Shown here: in pieces, positions 45,465-53,317 of the stretch
Layout: each line of letters begins with the position of its first letter
Position numbering within the stretch: position 1 is the stretch's first letter
Virus record (IMG/VR): IMGVR_UViG_3300037010_000760
Location: 1 to 64,000 of that record
DNA from: a virus
DNA length: 64,000 bases
Strand: one strand, 5' to 3'
Notes under the pieces: model-generated
The model's database searches: none
Seen by the model: the letters and a program-made list of their open reading frames with translations, nothing else
Told to the model about the DNA's origin: nothing
Translations under genes and position numbers: made by a program

Positions 45465-45978
45465 TGAATCTCTCTAGAATAAATTTATAACAGAGTATTG
45501 CTTGCTCTTGGCTAGCAATGTCAAATACAGGTATGCCTAGTGATTTAGCAATTCTTATTGCTTGACCAGTACCACCACTACCTAAAGCATTTGGTGTCCA
45601 GCAGATAACCATATCTACTGGATCATTCAAATTGATACCAAGAAGCTGATACACATTACGTGTATGTAATTTCTTAGCTGCTATGCTGCACCTATCCCAT
45701 GTAGGATGGGCCTTAGAGGCAATTTCTAGGGCTTTATCTGTCCAAGGTGGGACAATGAATCCATTACGCACCCTGGCCCCATTGAACCCATTCCAAGGGA
45801 TGAATATCTCTTTGTTTCCTTGGTTCTGATCACAACCCAGCTCAAAAGCTAAGTCAGCCCCATCAGCATGGCCAGATCGAAGAACACAACTACTAGCCAG
45901 AGATTTGCCAATGGCAAACATGTCTTCCAGAATGTTCTGTGGAGTCCGACGACTGCCTATTCCAGCGTACTTATACAT
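45454..45978 (-). CDS. SLOG-fold (DprA/LOG-like) nucleotide-binding protein
   Basis: 174 residues. MYKYAGIGSRRTPQNIL, LRSGHADGADLAFELG and GGTGQAIRIAKSLGIPVF are the Rossmann-like segments of the SLOG superfamily (DprA-like; related to LOG nucleotide phosphoribohydrolases). The fold binds nucleotides; relatives sense cyclic ADP-ribose derivatives or cleave nucleotide N-glycosidic bonds. Phage versions are often annotated as DprA-like. It may bind or destroy a signal nucleotide; that is inference. It is the first gene of the early block with a T-rich promoter motif upstream. Confidence 0.72.
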   Translation of the reverse strand: MYKYAGIGSRRTPQNILEDMFAIGKSLASSCVLRSGHADGADLAFELGCDQNQGNKEIFIPWNGFNGARVRNGFIVPPWTDKALEIASKAHPTWDRCSIAAKKLHTRNVYQLLGINLNDPVDMVICWTPNALGSGGTGQAIRIAKSLGIPVFDIASQEQAILCYKFILERFNVN

Positions 45979-46052
45979 TAGGTAATCCTTAGTGTAAATT
46001 GGTCAAAAAGTTCAACTTGTTTTATCGCTGAGTTGAAATGAGATTGGCGAAG

Positions 46053-46070
46053 CCCCAAAAAAAGAAAGAG
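46053..46070 (-). promoter_or_regulatory. T-rich middle promoter-like motif, copy 6, with start-proximal hairpin
   Basis: Minus strand CTCTTTCTTTTTTTGGGG followed by CTTCGCC, where GGC-TTC-GCC can pair. Upstream of the SLOG gene (start 45978). Confidence 0.5.
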
Positions 46071-46167
46071 CTAAAAATGATAGCAGTTTAGGCTATCAAC
46101 TTCAGATTAACATTGTAGTTAACTAATTTGTATGCCATACATTTGCCTATCTATCCAATAGAATAAT

Positions 46168-46197
46168 TACTGACTACCTATTTCTAGGTAGTCAGTA
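46168..46197 (-). terminator. Hairpin downstream of 46203..46643 gene
   Basis: A 12-bp stem (TACTGACTACCT/AGGTAGTCAGTA, loop ATTTCT). The minus-strand tail AATTATTC is only partly U-rich, so it may be a weak terminator or an RNA stabiliser. Confidence 0.6.
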
Positions 46198-46202
46198 TTT
46201 CA

Positions 46203-46643
46203 TTAAAGCACCAATGGCTTAATGAATTGGTTCACATTGCTTGGAACTGTTGCCTGCGGAGCAGAGATACGCCGAAGCTGAAGCTCCAATGCAATGGGAC
46301 GATCTTCGCCTTCAGCAAGCCCTGCACCGGCTTCAATAAGCAGCTTGAGCAGCTCATTCCTTGCCTGTTGAAATGCAGCAAAGTTTTGATTCTGGCTGTT
46401 TTCAGAAAGCATCTGCATGGTATCTACTGCAATACCAACAGGCAATGATACAAACCGATTCTCCTGCACTTGCGTGCCATCAGCCTGAATAGTCACCACT
46501 GGAACGTGATATCCCACGTTGAGCCAAAGCTGTGCTTTCGGTTTATCGCCACCAGTAACAGCAGGCTTTGCCACGTTACCAATTTGCGAATTCTTCATCG
46601 AAGCAAGGGCTGCTGCGAAATCAATACCATTTTGACTAGCCAT
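46203..46643 (-). CDS. Early protein of unknown family
   Basis: 146 residues from ATG 46643, which has GGAG six bases upstream; a longer TTG-started frame is not favoured. The core (AQLWLNVGYHVPVVTIQADG, FVSLPVGIAVDTMQML) is beta-rich, followed by a helix (FAAFQQARNELLKLLIEAG). A hairpin promoter-like element (46693..46713) lies about 50 bases upstream, so it is likely one of the earliest transcripts made by the injected polymerase. A possible RNAP or host-binding protein; no family recognised. Confidence 0.6.
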   Translation of the reverse strand: MASQNGIDFAAALASMKNSQIGNVAKPAVTGGDKPKAQLWLNVGYHVPVVTIQADGTQVQENRFVSLPVGIAVDTMQMLSENSQNQNFAAFQQARNELLKLLIEAGAGLAEGEDRPIALELQLRRISAPQATVPSNVNQFIKPLVL

Positions 46644-46692
46644 GAAAGTCTCCAAAATAGCTGTGTATCCACGAATGCGGACTTAAACACCA

Positions 46693-46713
46693 CCAATACG
46701 TGCCGTAGGCACG
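46693..46713 (-). promoter_or_regulatory. Early hairpin promoter-like element C
   Basis: On the minus strand CGTGCC-TAC-GGCACG (6-bp stem, 3-nt loop) is followed by TATTGG. It matches elements at 47136..47156 and 47803..47823 and the general plan of N4 vRNAP promoters (short hairpin with a 3-nt loop, start a few bases downstream). Confidence 0.65.
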
Positions 46714-46755
46714 CCACACCGGAGCGAAGAAACGCACCGAGAGCAAGGTGTAATT

Positions 46756-46785
46756 AAAAAATAAGCTACCCATCAGGGTAGCTTA
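46756..46785 (-). terminator. Terminator after the 26-residue gene
   Basis: TAAGCTACCC/GGGTAGCTTA with a 4-nt loop, followed on the minus strand by T-rich TTTTTTAATTAC (six-A run 46756..46761 on the plus strand). Closes the small early unit that starts near 47136. Confidence 0.75.
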
Positions 46786-46788
46786 GTA

Positions 46789-46869
46789 TTAATAGGCAAG
46801 TATTACACCTATGGCTATAAAGCACACGATGCAAATGAGCATATACATGAATTCAGGATCACGTTTCAT
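46789..46869 (-). CDS. 26-residue membrane peptide
   Basis: A tiny frame with a good ribosome site (AAAGG seven bases upstream of ATG 46869) and a terminator right after its stop. The charged head MKRDPEF is followed by one hydrophobic span (MLICIVCFIAIGVILAY). Size and topology match phage microproteins that sit in the host membrane. Too short for most gene callers. Confidence 0.55.
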   Translation of the reverse strand: MKRDPEFMYMLICIVCFIAIGVILAY

Positions 46870-46879
46870 ATTTATACCT

Positions 46880-47092
46880 TTAAACCAGTGAGTTAATACC
46901 ATACTTCAAGGCAACATACTCCTCATGTAATGAGGCGAATTGCTGATGGTATACCCACACGTATGCTGGTAACCTGTCATGTGCCATATATCGCTCCAAA
47001 GTAGAATTGTCTTCATGTGCTAGTTTGTGCAACTCAATGCGAATTTCTTTTCGCAATGCAATCATGCTGCTTACCAGTTGAGTTCTTTTCAT
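46880..47092 (-). CDS. Small early protein under hairpin promoter B
   Basis: 70 residues from ATG 47092, which has AAGGAG seven bases upstream. A longer frame extends over the hairpin promoter-like element and lacks a ribosome site, so it is not used. Helical, basic and aromatic (RKEIRIELHKLAHEDNS, YVWVYHQQFASLHEEY). Likely an early host-takeover or transcription factor by position; no family recognised. Confidence 0.6.
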   Translation of the reverse strand: MKRTQLVSSMIALRKEIRIELHKLAHEDNSTLERYMAHDRLPAYVWVYHQQFASLHEEYVALKYGINSLV

Positions 47093-47135
47093 TGAAGTGC
47101 TCCTTAAAAGTTGAACCAAAGTAGAAAATTTTCTA

Positions 47136-47156
47136 CCAATACATGCCGCAGGCATG
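47136..47156 (-). promoter_or_regulatory. Early hairpin promoter-like element B
   Basis: Minus strand CATGCC-TGC-GGCATG followed by TATTGGTAG, nearly the same as element C. It lies 44 bases upstream of ATG 47092. A perfect TAGAAAATTTTCTA palindrome and CTTTGGTTC follow downstream of it. Confidence 0.65.
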
Positions 47157-47360
47157 CTCTTATTATTGAAGCAATAGTTGGAGTTAGATTTTCGGGAGAA
47201 TTAGTAAAGCTATTGAAGATAGCTAGTTGATAGGTTTTAACTATAGTAAGTTAAATTCAGTGAGATATCACTTCCCAAGTTATTATTTACCTATAGATGA
47301 ATAGGTAAATAAATACCAATAGTTATGGTAACTAACCTTACTATCTACCTATCCTGCATG

Positions 47361-47394
47361 CGTACCCGTACCCGTACCCGTACCCGTACCCGTA
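47361..47394. repeat. CGTACC hexamer tandem array (five full copies)
   Basis: Five perfect CGTACC copies plus CGTA, followed by TTTGGGTAC. It is outside any likely gene and near the divergent junction where the genome ends are expected. Five copies is far more than chance in this AT-rich sequence. Confidence 0.9.
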
Positions 47395-47410
47395 TTTGGG
47401 TACTGGTATT

Positions 47411-47436
47411 AAATACCACTACTAACGTAGTGGTAT
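47411..47436 (-). terminator. Terminator after the leftward leader gene 47453..47770
   Basis: ATACCACTA/TAGTGGTAT with a 6-nt loop, followed on the minus strand by TTTAATACC. A modest terminator. Confidence 0.55.
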
Positions 47437-47452
47437 CTAGTAGCGTAAAGAG

Positions 47453-47770
47453 TTACTTCACGCTAGCAAGTGCAACTCGTACACGTTCCTTGGTGGCAAG
47501 AAACAGCACTTGTTCCTCTGCACTGAGATTGAGCGCCTTGATCTCACGTAAACGCTCTGCTTGTGCCTTGGCTACACGATCTTCTGCCATTTCATCACAA
47601 AGGATTTCCATAGCAGCATAATCCTTGCGCTGTTGCTTACTCTGCATTTCTGCATACTGATTCAACATTTCTGCGCCAGTAGACGCAGCGTTGAGGGTTG
47701 ACGTAATCACTGTTGCTGATGACGTAACAGTACCGAGCAAAGCACCAAAGGTTGCTTTAATAGAAGCCAT
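47453..47770 (-). CDS. First early gene: small helical protein
   Basis: 105 residues from ATG 47770 (GGGGA with six bases spacing upstream); the frame extends further upstream but runs through the hairpin promoter element, so that start is rejected. N-terminus MASIKATFGALLGTVTSSAT may be weakly hydrophobic; the rest is a charged coiled-coil-like helix (QQRKDYAAMEILCDEMAEDR, RLREIKALNLSAEEQ). Its promoter is element A. Likely the first gene injected DNA expresses. No family recognised. Confidence 0.6.
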   Translation of the reverse strand: MASIKATFGALLGTVTSSATVITSTLNAASTGAEMLNQYAEMQSKQQRKDYAAMEILCDEMAEDRVAKAQAERLREIKALNLSAEEQVLFLATKERVRVALASVK

Positions 47771-47802
47771 ATTCATTCCCCAATTGACAGCACGAAGATG
47801 TG

Positions 47803-47823
47803 CCAATAGCTACCGCAGGTAGC
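47803..47823 (-). promoter_or_regulatory. Early hairpin promoter-like element A
   Basis: Minus strand GCTACC-TGC-GGTAGC followed by TATTGGCAC; 6-bp stem, 3-nt loop. It lies 33 bases upstream of ATG 47770. Confidence 0.65.
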
Positions 47824-47975
47824 AGGTGTAGTGGGTATACCATACCGGGGGGGATACATTCAGCTACTGGGGGGTAGCTGGTGTAATACAGTAAAACAGA
47901 ACACAGCAACAAAAATATTTGTAATATTTTTCTCTATATAGTTTTTCAAAAATATATTTAAAAAAAATTCTATAT

Positions 47976-48170
47976 AAAAAAAAAATGGGGAGATAGAGTT
48001 AACTATCTCCCCAAACACACATCAACGAGAATCAGGTACGTTTAAGCAAGTACCTGTTTGCTACTAGATCAAACTCTATACACTTTCGTGCCGGAAGATG
48101 AGTTCTCTAGTTGTAGCAGTTATATCCCCACACACTACTTGGGTTGGTACTCTCGGCTAGGAGAGTACCT
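47976..48170 (-). ncRNA. Candidate structured RNA with its own terminator
   Basis: On the minus strand the region holds GGTACTCTC-CTAGCC-GAGAGTACC (9-bp stem), CAGGTAC...GTACCTG (7-bp stem) and ends in a 10-bp GGGGAGATAG/CTATCTCCCC stem with ten T, a clear terminator (A-run 47976..47985). No reading frame with a ribosome site lies here. The start point is unknown and could lie near 48200. It may be a regulatory RNA or an end-of-genome structure. Confidence 0.45.
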
Positions 48171-48204
48171 ACTCATTCTATAGTAGATTCTTTTATATTT
48201 TATG

Positions 48205-48285
48205 GTTCTGTGTTCACACAGAACAATAGGCTATCCCATCCCTGTTCTTTCAAAGGGATTTTCAGATTTAGCTAAGGATAGCCTA
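48205..48285. other. Nested inverted repeats upstream of the late promoter
   Basis: GTTCTGTG/CACAGAAC (48205..48224) is followed by TAGGCTATCC (48227..48236) paired with GGATAGCCTA (48276..48285), with ATCCCT/AGGGAT nested inside. The nested stem ends right at the late promoter motif. This could be an operator, an RNA leader or part of a packaging signal. Confidence 0.4.
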
Positions 48286-48298
48286 AAGTATATACTAT
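48284..48298 (+). promoter_or_regulatory. Late promoter-like motif
   Basis: TAAAGTATATACTAT is identical, base for base, to 61329..61343. TATACT fits a -10 box; no clear -35 box is seen, which agrees with activator-dependent N4 late promoters. It lies 27 bases upstream of the first plus-strand gene. Confidence 0.55.
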
Positions 48299-48324
48299 GG
48301 GCTTCATTTTTTTAGGGGATGCCC

Positions 48325-48720
48325 ATGGAAGTTGAAAAAATTATCGTTTTAGGATGCATCCCAATGGTTCTTGGGGAGTTCATCGATCTGATGGATACCG
48401 TAGCAACGGAGGAGCAAGATCGCTGCTCTGAGGGGTTTCTAGTGACCCTGCCAACTGGGCAAGACTGGATTGCCTCCAGTAAGCTTACTGATATGCATTT
48501 CACTAATAAGTTAAATTGGAAGATGCCATATAAGTTGGTGATAATTGAACTACTGGTACTTCAAAAGAAGTACAAAGAGTTTCTTTCTTTTATTGGTTCA
48601 GCGCAGTTCAAGTTGTTGCTTGAGGAAGATAAATCTGATCTAATATGCAAATGCACGGCTCTTGGTGAGTACCTATGGTTTACTCGCAAGCTAATTAAAC
48701 GTAACTTTTCTGGAGAATAA
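48325..48720 (+). CDS. N4 gp70-position protein
   Basis: 131 residues from ATG 48325 (AGGGG with six bases spacing); ATG 48319 is too close to the ribosome site. Regions: VEKIIVLGCIPMVLGEFIDL, LLVLQKKYKEFLSFIGSAQ and a basic end RKLIKRNFSGE. It is the first late gene after the divergent region and leads the terminase block, matching N4's right end. Function unknown; a small terminase or DNA-end factor is possible. Confidence 0.55.
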   Translation: MEVEKIIVLGCIPMVLGEFIDLMDTVATEEQDRCSEGFLVTLPTGQDWIASSKLTDMHFTNKLNWKMPYKLVIIELLVLQKKYKEFLSFIGSAQFKLLLEEDKSDLICKCTALGEYLWFTRKLIKRNFSGE

Positions 48721-48722
48721 CC

Positions 48723-49409
48723 ATGCTTACTAAAGATCAAATTGAAAAAGCAGTACCTGCCCATTTGAAAAGCAACATCACACAATCATTAGTTGATTTA
48801 GTGAATAACATTTCAACTGACCCTGAGTTTGCTGAAAGCGTAAGAAATAACTTCATCTCTTATACCTCTGTTCTGAAGGATGGTAAGTTTAAAACAGAAG
48901 ACTATGTACATGCCGTAGCATATGTTAGTTACAAGGTGATGGGCTACACAAACCAAGATGCGTATGCCAGAACATTTCCTCAAAGATACGCTGCCTTGAT
49001 TGCTAAAGGCACTGTTAGTAAAGACATTGCTGCTTATGTATCAGCATATAACAAGGGTAAACTTGTCAATCTGATTCTTGAACAGACATTAGTCCCCACT
49101 TGGGTGTTGAATCAAGACCTGTACCAGAAGGCCATCAATGTGCAGGCCGACCTAATGGCTAATTCGATGAGTGACAAGGTGAAGTGCGAAGCAGCGAATT
49201 CCTTGCTCACCCACCTAACTAAGCCAAAAGAGGTAGGGCCACTGATTAATTTTGACATGCGAGAAAACTCTGGTATGAATGAAATGCGAGAGTTACTTGC
49301 TAAAATGGCACAGAAACAGCAGGAACTTATTACCGGTGGTGTACCTACCCATATTATCGCATCCCAGTCTATCATTGATGTGAAGGCTAAAGACAATGGC
49401 ACTCATTAA
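48723..49409 (+). CDS. N4 gp69-like protein, possible small terminase subunit
   Basis: 228 residues, helical (QIEKAVPAHLKSNITQSLVD, YVHAVAYVSYKVMGYTNQDA), with a segment TFPQRYAALIAKGTVSKD that resembles the helix-turn-helix DNA-binding part of small terminases, and a Gln-rich C-terminal helix (LAKMAQKQQELITGG). It is directly upstream of the large terminase, overlapping its start by 14 bases. A small terminase role is inferred from position and helix pattern. Confidence 0.6.
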   Translation: MLTKDQIEKAVPAHLKSNITQSLVDLVNNISTDPEFAESVRNNFISYTSVLKDGKFKTEDYVHAVAYVSYKVMGYTNQDAYARTFPQRYAALIAKGTVSKDIAAYVSAYNKGKLVNLILEQTLVPTWVLNQDLYQKAINVQADLMANSMSDKVKCEAANSLLTHLTKPKEVGPLINFDMRENSGMNEMRELLAKMAQKQQELITGGVPTHIIASQSIIDVKAKDNGTH

Positions 49410-50988
49410 GCAAAAACTTGATGAGTGGTTAGATCAAGTTAACTACTCTGGGTTAAACTCCAATAGCTATATACCTAGTGATTTTGCCCTAACATTTATG
49501 AACTTCATTAAGTTAGTAAATGGTTCTGTTGGAGAGTCACATAAGACACCTCCAGTACATTTAAAGATGCTGGATAAGATGATAACCCCACAATCTTACA
49601 TAGCTAATCTATGTTTTCGTGGTGCTGCTAAGACAACTTTATTCATGGAGTATTTCACCCTATACGTGAGTATGTTTAATCACCTACCTGGGTTTGGTAA
49701 AATAGATGGAATGATCTATGTTTCTGACTCTATGGAGAACGGGGTAAAGACAGCAAGAAAAAATATTGAGTTTCGCTATAACAATAGCGAGTTTTTACAA
49801 CAGTGGGTTCCAAAAGCATCATTCACAGACAACTACTTAGAGTTCCAGAACACAGAGGGCAATGTTCTTGGAGTGAAGATGTTCGGTGCCAAGACTGGTC
49901 TTCGTGGTACGAAGATTTTTGGTAAGCGACCTGTTATTGCTATTCTTGATGACTTGGTTAGCGATGATGATTCCAAGTCTAAGGCAGCAATGATTGCCAT
50001 TAAAGATACTGTTTACAAGGGAGTAAACCACGCACTCGACCCCACCCGGAGAAAAGTAGTCTTCAATGGCACCCCATTCAACATGGATGACATTCTGATC
50101 GAAGCTGTGGAGTCTGGGGCTTGGGATGTAAACGTGTGGCCAGTATGCGAAAAATTTCCTTGCACTGAGGAAGAATTTGTCGGGGCATGGGAGGATAGAT
50201 TCTCCTATCAGTACATCCAAGAACAGTACGATATGGCCGTCAAGACTGGAAAGTTAGCTTCATTTTTTCAAGAGCTGATGTTGCGAATCACATCGGAAGA
50301 AGAAAAATTAGTACAAGATGGGGATATTCAGTGGTACAGTCGTAAAAATTTACTGGAGCATAAATCCTCCTTTAACTTCTACATCACGACTGATTTTGCT
50401 ACATCTGCAAAGCAGACAGCAGACTATTCAGTCATCTCTGTATGGGCATATAACTCAAATGGAGACTGGTTTTGGGTAGATGGTACATGCGAACGACAGA
50501 CGATGGACAAGTCAATTGATGATTTGTTTCGTTTGGTTCAGCAATATCGTCCACAGCAAGTTGGTGTAGAGATAACAGGCCAACAAGGTGCCTTCATATC
50601 TTGGATGAAGAATGAAATGATGAACCGGAATATCTGGTTTAACTTTGCCTCATCAGATAAGACAGGTCATACCCCTGGCATACGTCCAATCACAGATAAA
50701 CTGTCTCGATTTAACCTTGTTGTTCCTTGGTTCAAAGCTGGAAAAATGCATTGGCCCGAGGAGATGAAACATAGTGTTATAGTTGGCACGTTTATGCAGC
50801 AAATTCGTTTAGCAACGTCAAGTGGTTTAAAAGGCAAAGATGACTGCATAGATACAATTTCTATGCTTGGATTCTTATCACCATGGAGACCATCAGATTC
50901 AGTACCTGCCACCAAAACTGAAGTGGATTTATGGGAAGATGAATACCCAGAAGCCAGTCAAAATGCTTTGGCCACTTACATTGTTTGA
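49396..50988 (+). CDS. Terminase large subunit (N4 gp68 type)
   Basis: 530 residues. Walker A RGAAKTT near the start of the ATPase half, Walker B VIAILDDLVSDDD, and an RNase H-type nuclease half with TTDFATS, VGVEITGQQG and KDDCIDTISM providing the metal-binding acidic residues. It packages the DNA into the head with the portal. The ATG overlaps the gp69-like gene. Clear family match. Confidence 0.9.
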   Translation: MALIKQKLDEWLDQVNYSGLNSNSYIPSDFALTFMNFIKLVNGSVGESHKTPPVHLKMLDKMITPQSYIANLCFRGAAKTTLFMEYFTLYVSMFNHLPGFGKIDGMIYVSDSMENGVKTARKNIEFRYNNSEFLQQWVPKASFTDNYLEFQNTEGNVLGVKMFGAKTGLRGTKIFGKRPVIAILDDLVSDDDSKSKAAMIAIKDTVYKGVNHALDPTRRKVVFNGTPFNMDDILIEAVESGAWDVNVWPVCEKFPCTEEEFVGAWEDRFSYQYIQEQYDMAVKTGKLASFFQELMLRITSEEEKLVQDGDIQWYSRKNLLEHKSSFNFYITTDFATSAKQTADYSVISVWAYNSNGDWFWVDGTCERQTMDKSIDDLFRLVQQYRPQQVGVEITGQQGAFISWMKNEMMNRNIWFNFASSDKTGHTPGIRPITDKLSRFNLVVPWFKAGKMHWPEEMKHSVIVGTFMQQIRLATSSGLKGKDDCIDTISMLGFLSPWRPSDSVPATKTEVDLWEDEYPEASQNALATYIV

Positions 50989-50993
50989 AAATC

Positions 50994-51698
50994 ATGCGCC
51001 TACGAGATTTGTTTGAAAATTTGGTTAATGGTGAGTTATCTAACTTAGCAATGGCTACTACTTTAGTTAGTGACACTATTACGCCAGACCATAAAAAAGT
51101 AGTCATCTACGCAAATGATGCTCTTATACGACTCTATTCAAAATTTGTTTTGAAAGAGAATGATATTATTATTATCACCCAGAGTGGTATAACAAATTAT
51201 CACTTGGATAGTAGATTTTCTATTCAAGGGCATGATGGTAAGTTGATAAGAGTACCGTATATACAAGATTTGCCACAAGAACCTTTTACTAATGATGTAG
51301 TGAAGATACTTGCTGTGTATGATAATAGTGGTTGTGAGCTTGCCCTCAATGATGCTGAGTGCTATAACTCTGTTTACACACCACAAGCAAACGTTTTGCA
51401 GGTTCCAAGACCCTATGATGGGATGGTACTGAGTGTGCTGTATCAGGCAAAACACGAAACCCTATCTATAGAAAATATAGAACAGATAATTGAGTTGCCT
51501 GATGTATTGATTAGCGCCTTTACAGCCTATATTGCTTATAAGGTACATAGCCATATTAATACGCAGGAATCCTCTGCTAAAGCTCAGGAACACCTGACCT
51601 TATATACATCACTAACTGATGATGTTTTGCGTGATGACACTGTTGGTGTTAGTATATCTGGCACTAATGTTAGATTTCAAAAACGTGGATGGATTTAA
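50994..51698 (+). CDS. N4 gp67-like structural protein
   Basis: 234 residues from ATG 50994 (the frame also opens with a TTG at 50985). N-terminal helix (LRDLFENLVNGELSNLA), beta-rich middle with Tyr/Pro segments, and a helical end. In N4 the corresponding gene encodes a connector or tail-region protein next to the terminase. Function inferred from position. Confidence 0.65.
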   Translation: MRLRDLFENLVNGELSNLAMATTLVSDTITPDHKKVVIYANDALIRLYSKFVLKENDIIIITQSGITNYHLDSRFSIQGHDGKLIRVPYIQDLPQEPFTNDVVKILAVYDNSGCELALNDAECYNSVYTPQANVLQVPRPYDGMVLSVLYQAKHETLSIENIEQIIELPDVLISAFTAYIAYKVHSHINTQESSAKAQEHLTLYTSLTDDVLRDDTVGVSISGTNVRFQKRGWI

Positions 51699-51700
51699 TC

Positions 51701-52179
51701 ATGAATATGCGTACAGTATTTAATTCTTGTGGGAGTCAAGACTCATTAGTAGATAAGCGTATAGGCAATGCCTTTGATACGGTACAACAAGTTGCCCTAA
51801 ATCTTGGAATGCTGCAATACATTGTCGATAACATGGAGGCAATCTATTCTGCTGCTACGCATGAACCTATTTTGAGTCCTGTTCCTATTATCTCATTTAT
51901 CTCAGCAAGTTATGTAGCAGCAGATCACTTAGATGATCGGTATAGACATGTTAGATTGAATAATACAATTAGTGTGTCTGTGTTAGATATATATGGACTT
52001 ATTGAGATAGGCTCATGGTATCAATTTAAAAATACCAAAACAACTGCTATTTCCCTCATTGGAGGAACTTTTAACTTACCTTTGGGTACTAAATCAAGTC
52101 TTCGTGCTAAAGGTGAGATGCGTATCCTTAAAGTCTCTGCTACAGAGTGGGATGTTGTAGGTGATATGGAGGCAATATA

Positions 52180-52180
<1 letters not shown>
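51701..52180 (+). CDS. N4 gp66-like tail appendage/adaptor protein
   Basis: 159 residues from ATG 51701, preferred over ATG 51689 inside the previous stop. The start (MRTVFNSCGSQDSLVDKRIG then FDTVQQVALNLGM) is like phage tail appendage anchor segments; the rest is beta-rich (IEIGSWYQFKNT, AKGEMRILKVSATEWDV). It precedes three proteins with repeated modules and glycosidases, so it likely anchors the tail enzymes. Confidence 0.65.
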
Positions 52181-53316
<1,136 letters not shown>

Positions 53317-53317
53317 T

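Larger units (their letters stand above)
47157..47452. other. Gene-free region with hairpins and hexamer array
   Basis: No reading frame with a ribosome site is visible. It holds a 12-bp hairpin TTATTTACCTAT/ATAGGTAAATAA (47283..47312), a weaker CCAATA plus hairpin element (47316..47334, stem TAGTTA/TAACTA, loop TGG on the plus strand) and the CGTACC hexamer array at 47361..47394. It lies next to the expected physical ends of the genome. Confidence 0.5.

Noticed and set aside
46100-46160. 16-residue minus-strand frame after the 46168 hairpin
   Set aside because: It has only a weak ribosome site and no features beyond its length; cannot be supported.
47361-47394. CRISPR-like array
   Set aside because: The copies are contiguous hexamers with no spacers, and no cas genes occur in the window.
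47771-47806. Longer start for the first early gene
   Set aside because: The ATG at 47806 falls within the hairpin promoter element; the transcript starts too late for it to be used.
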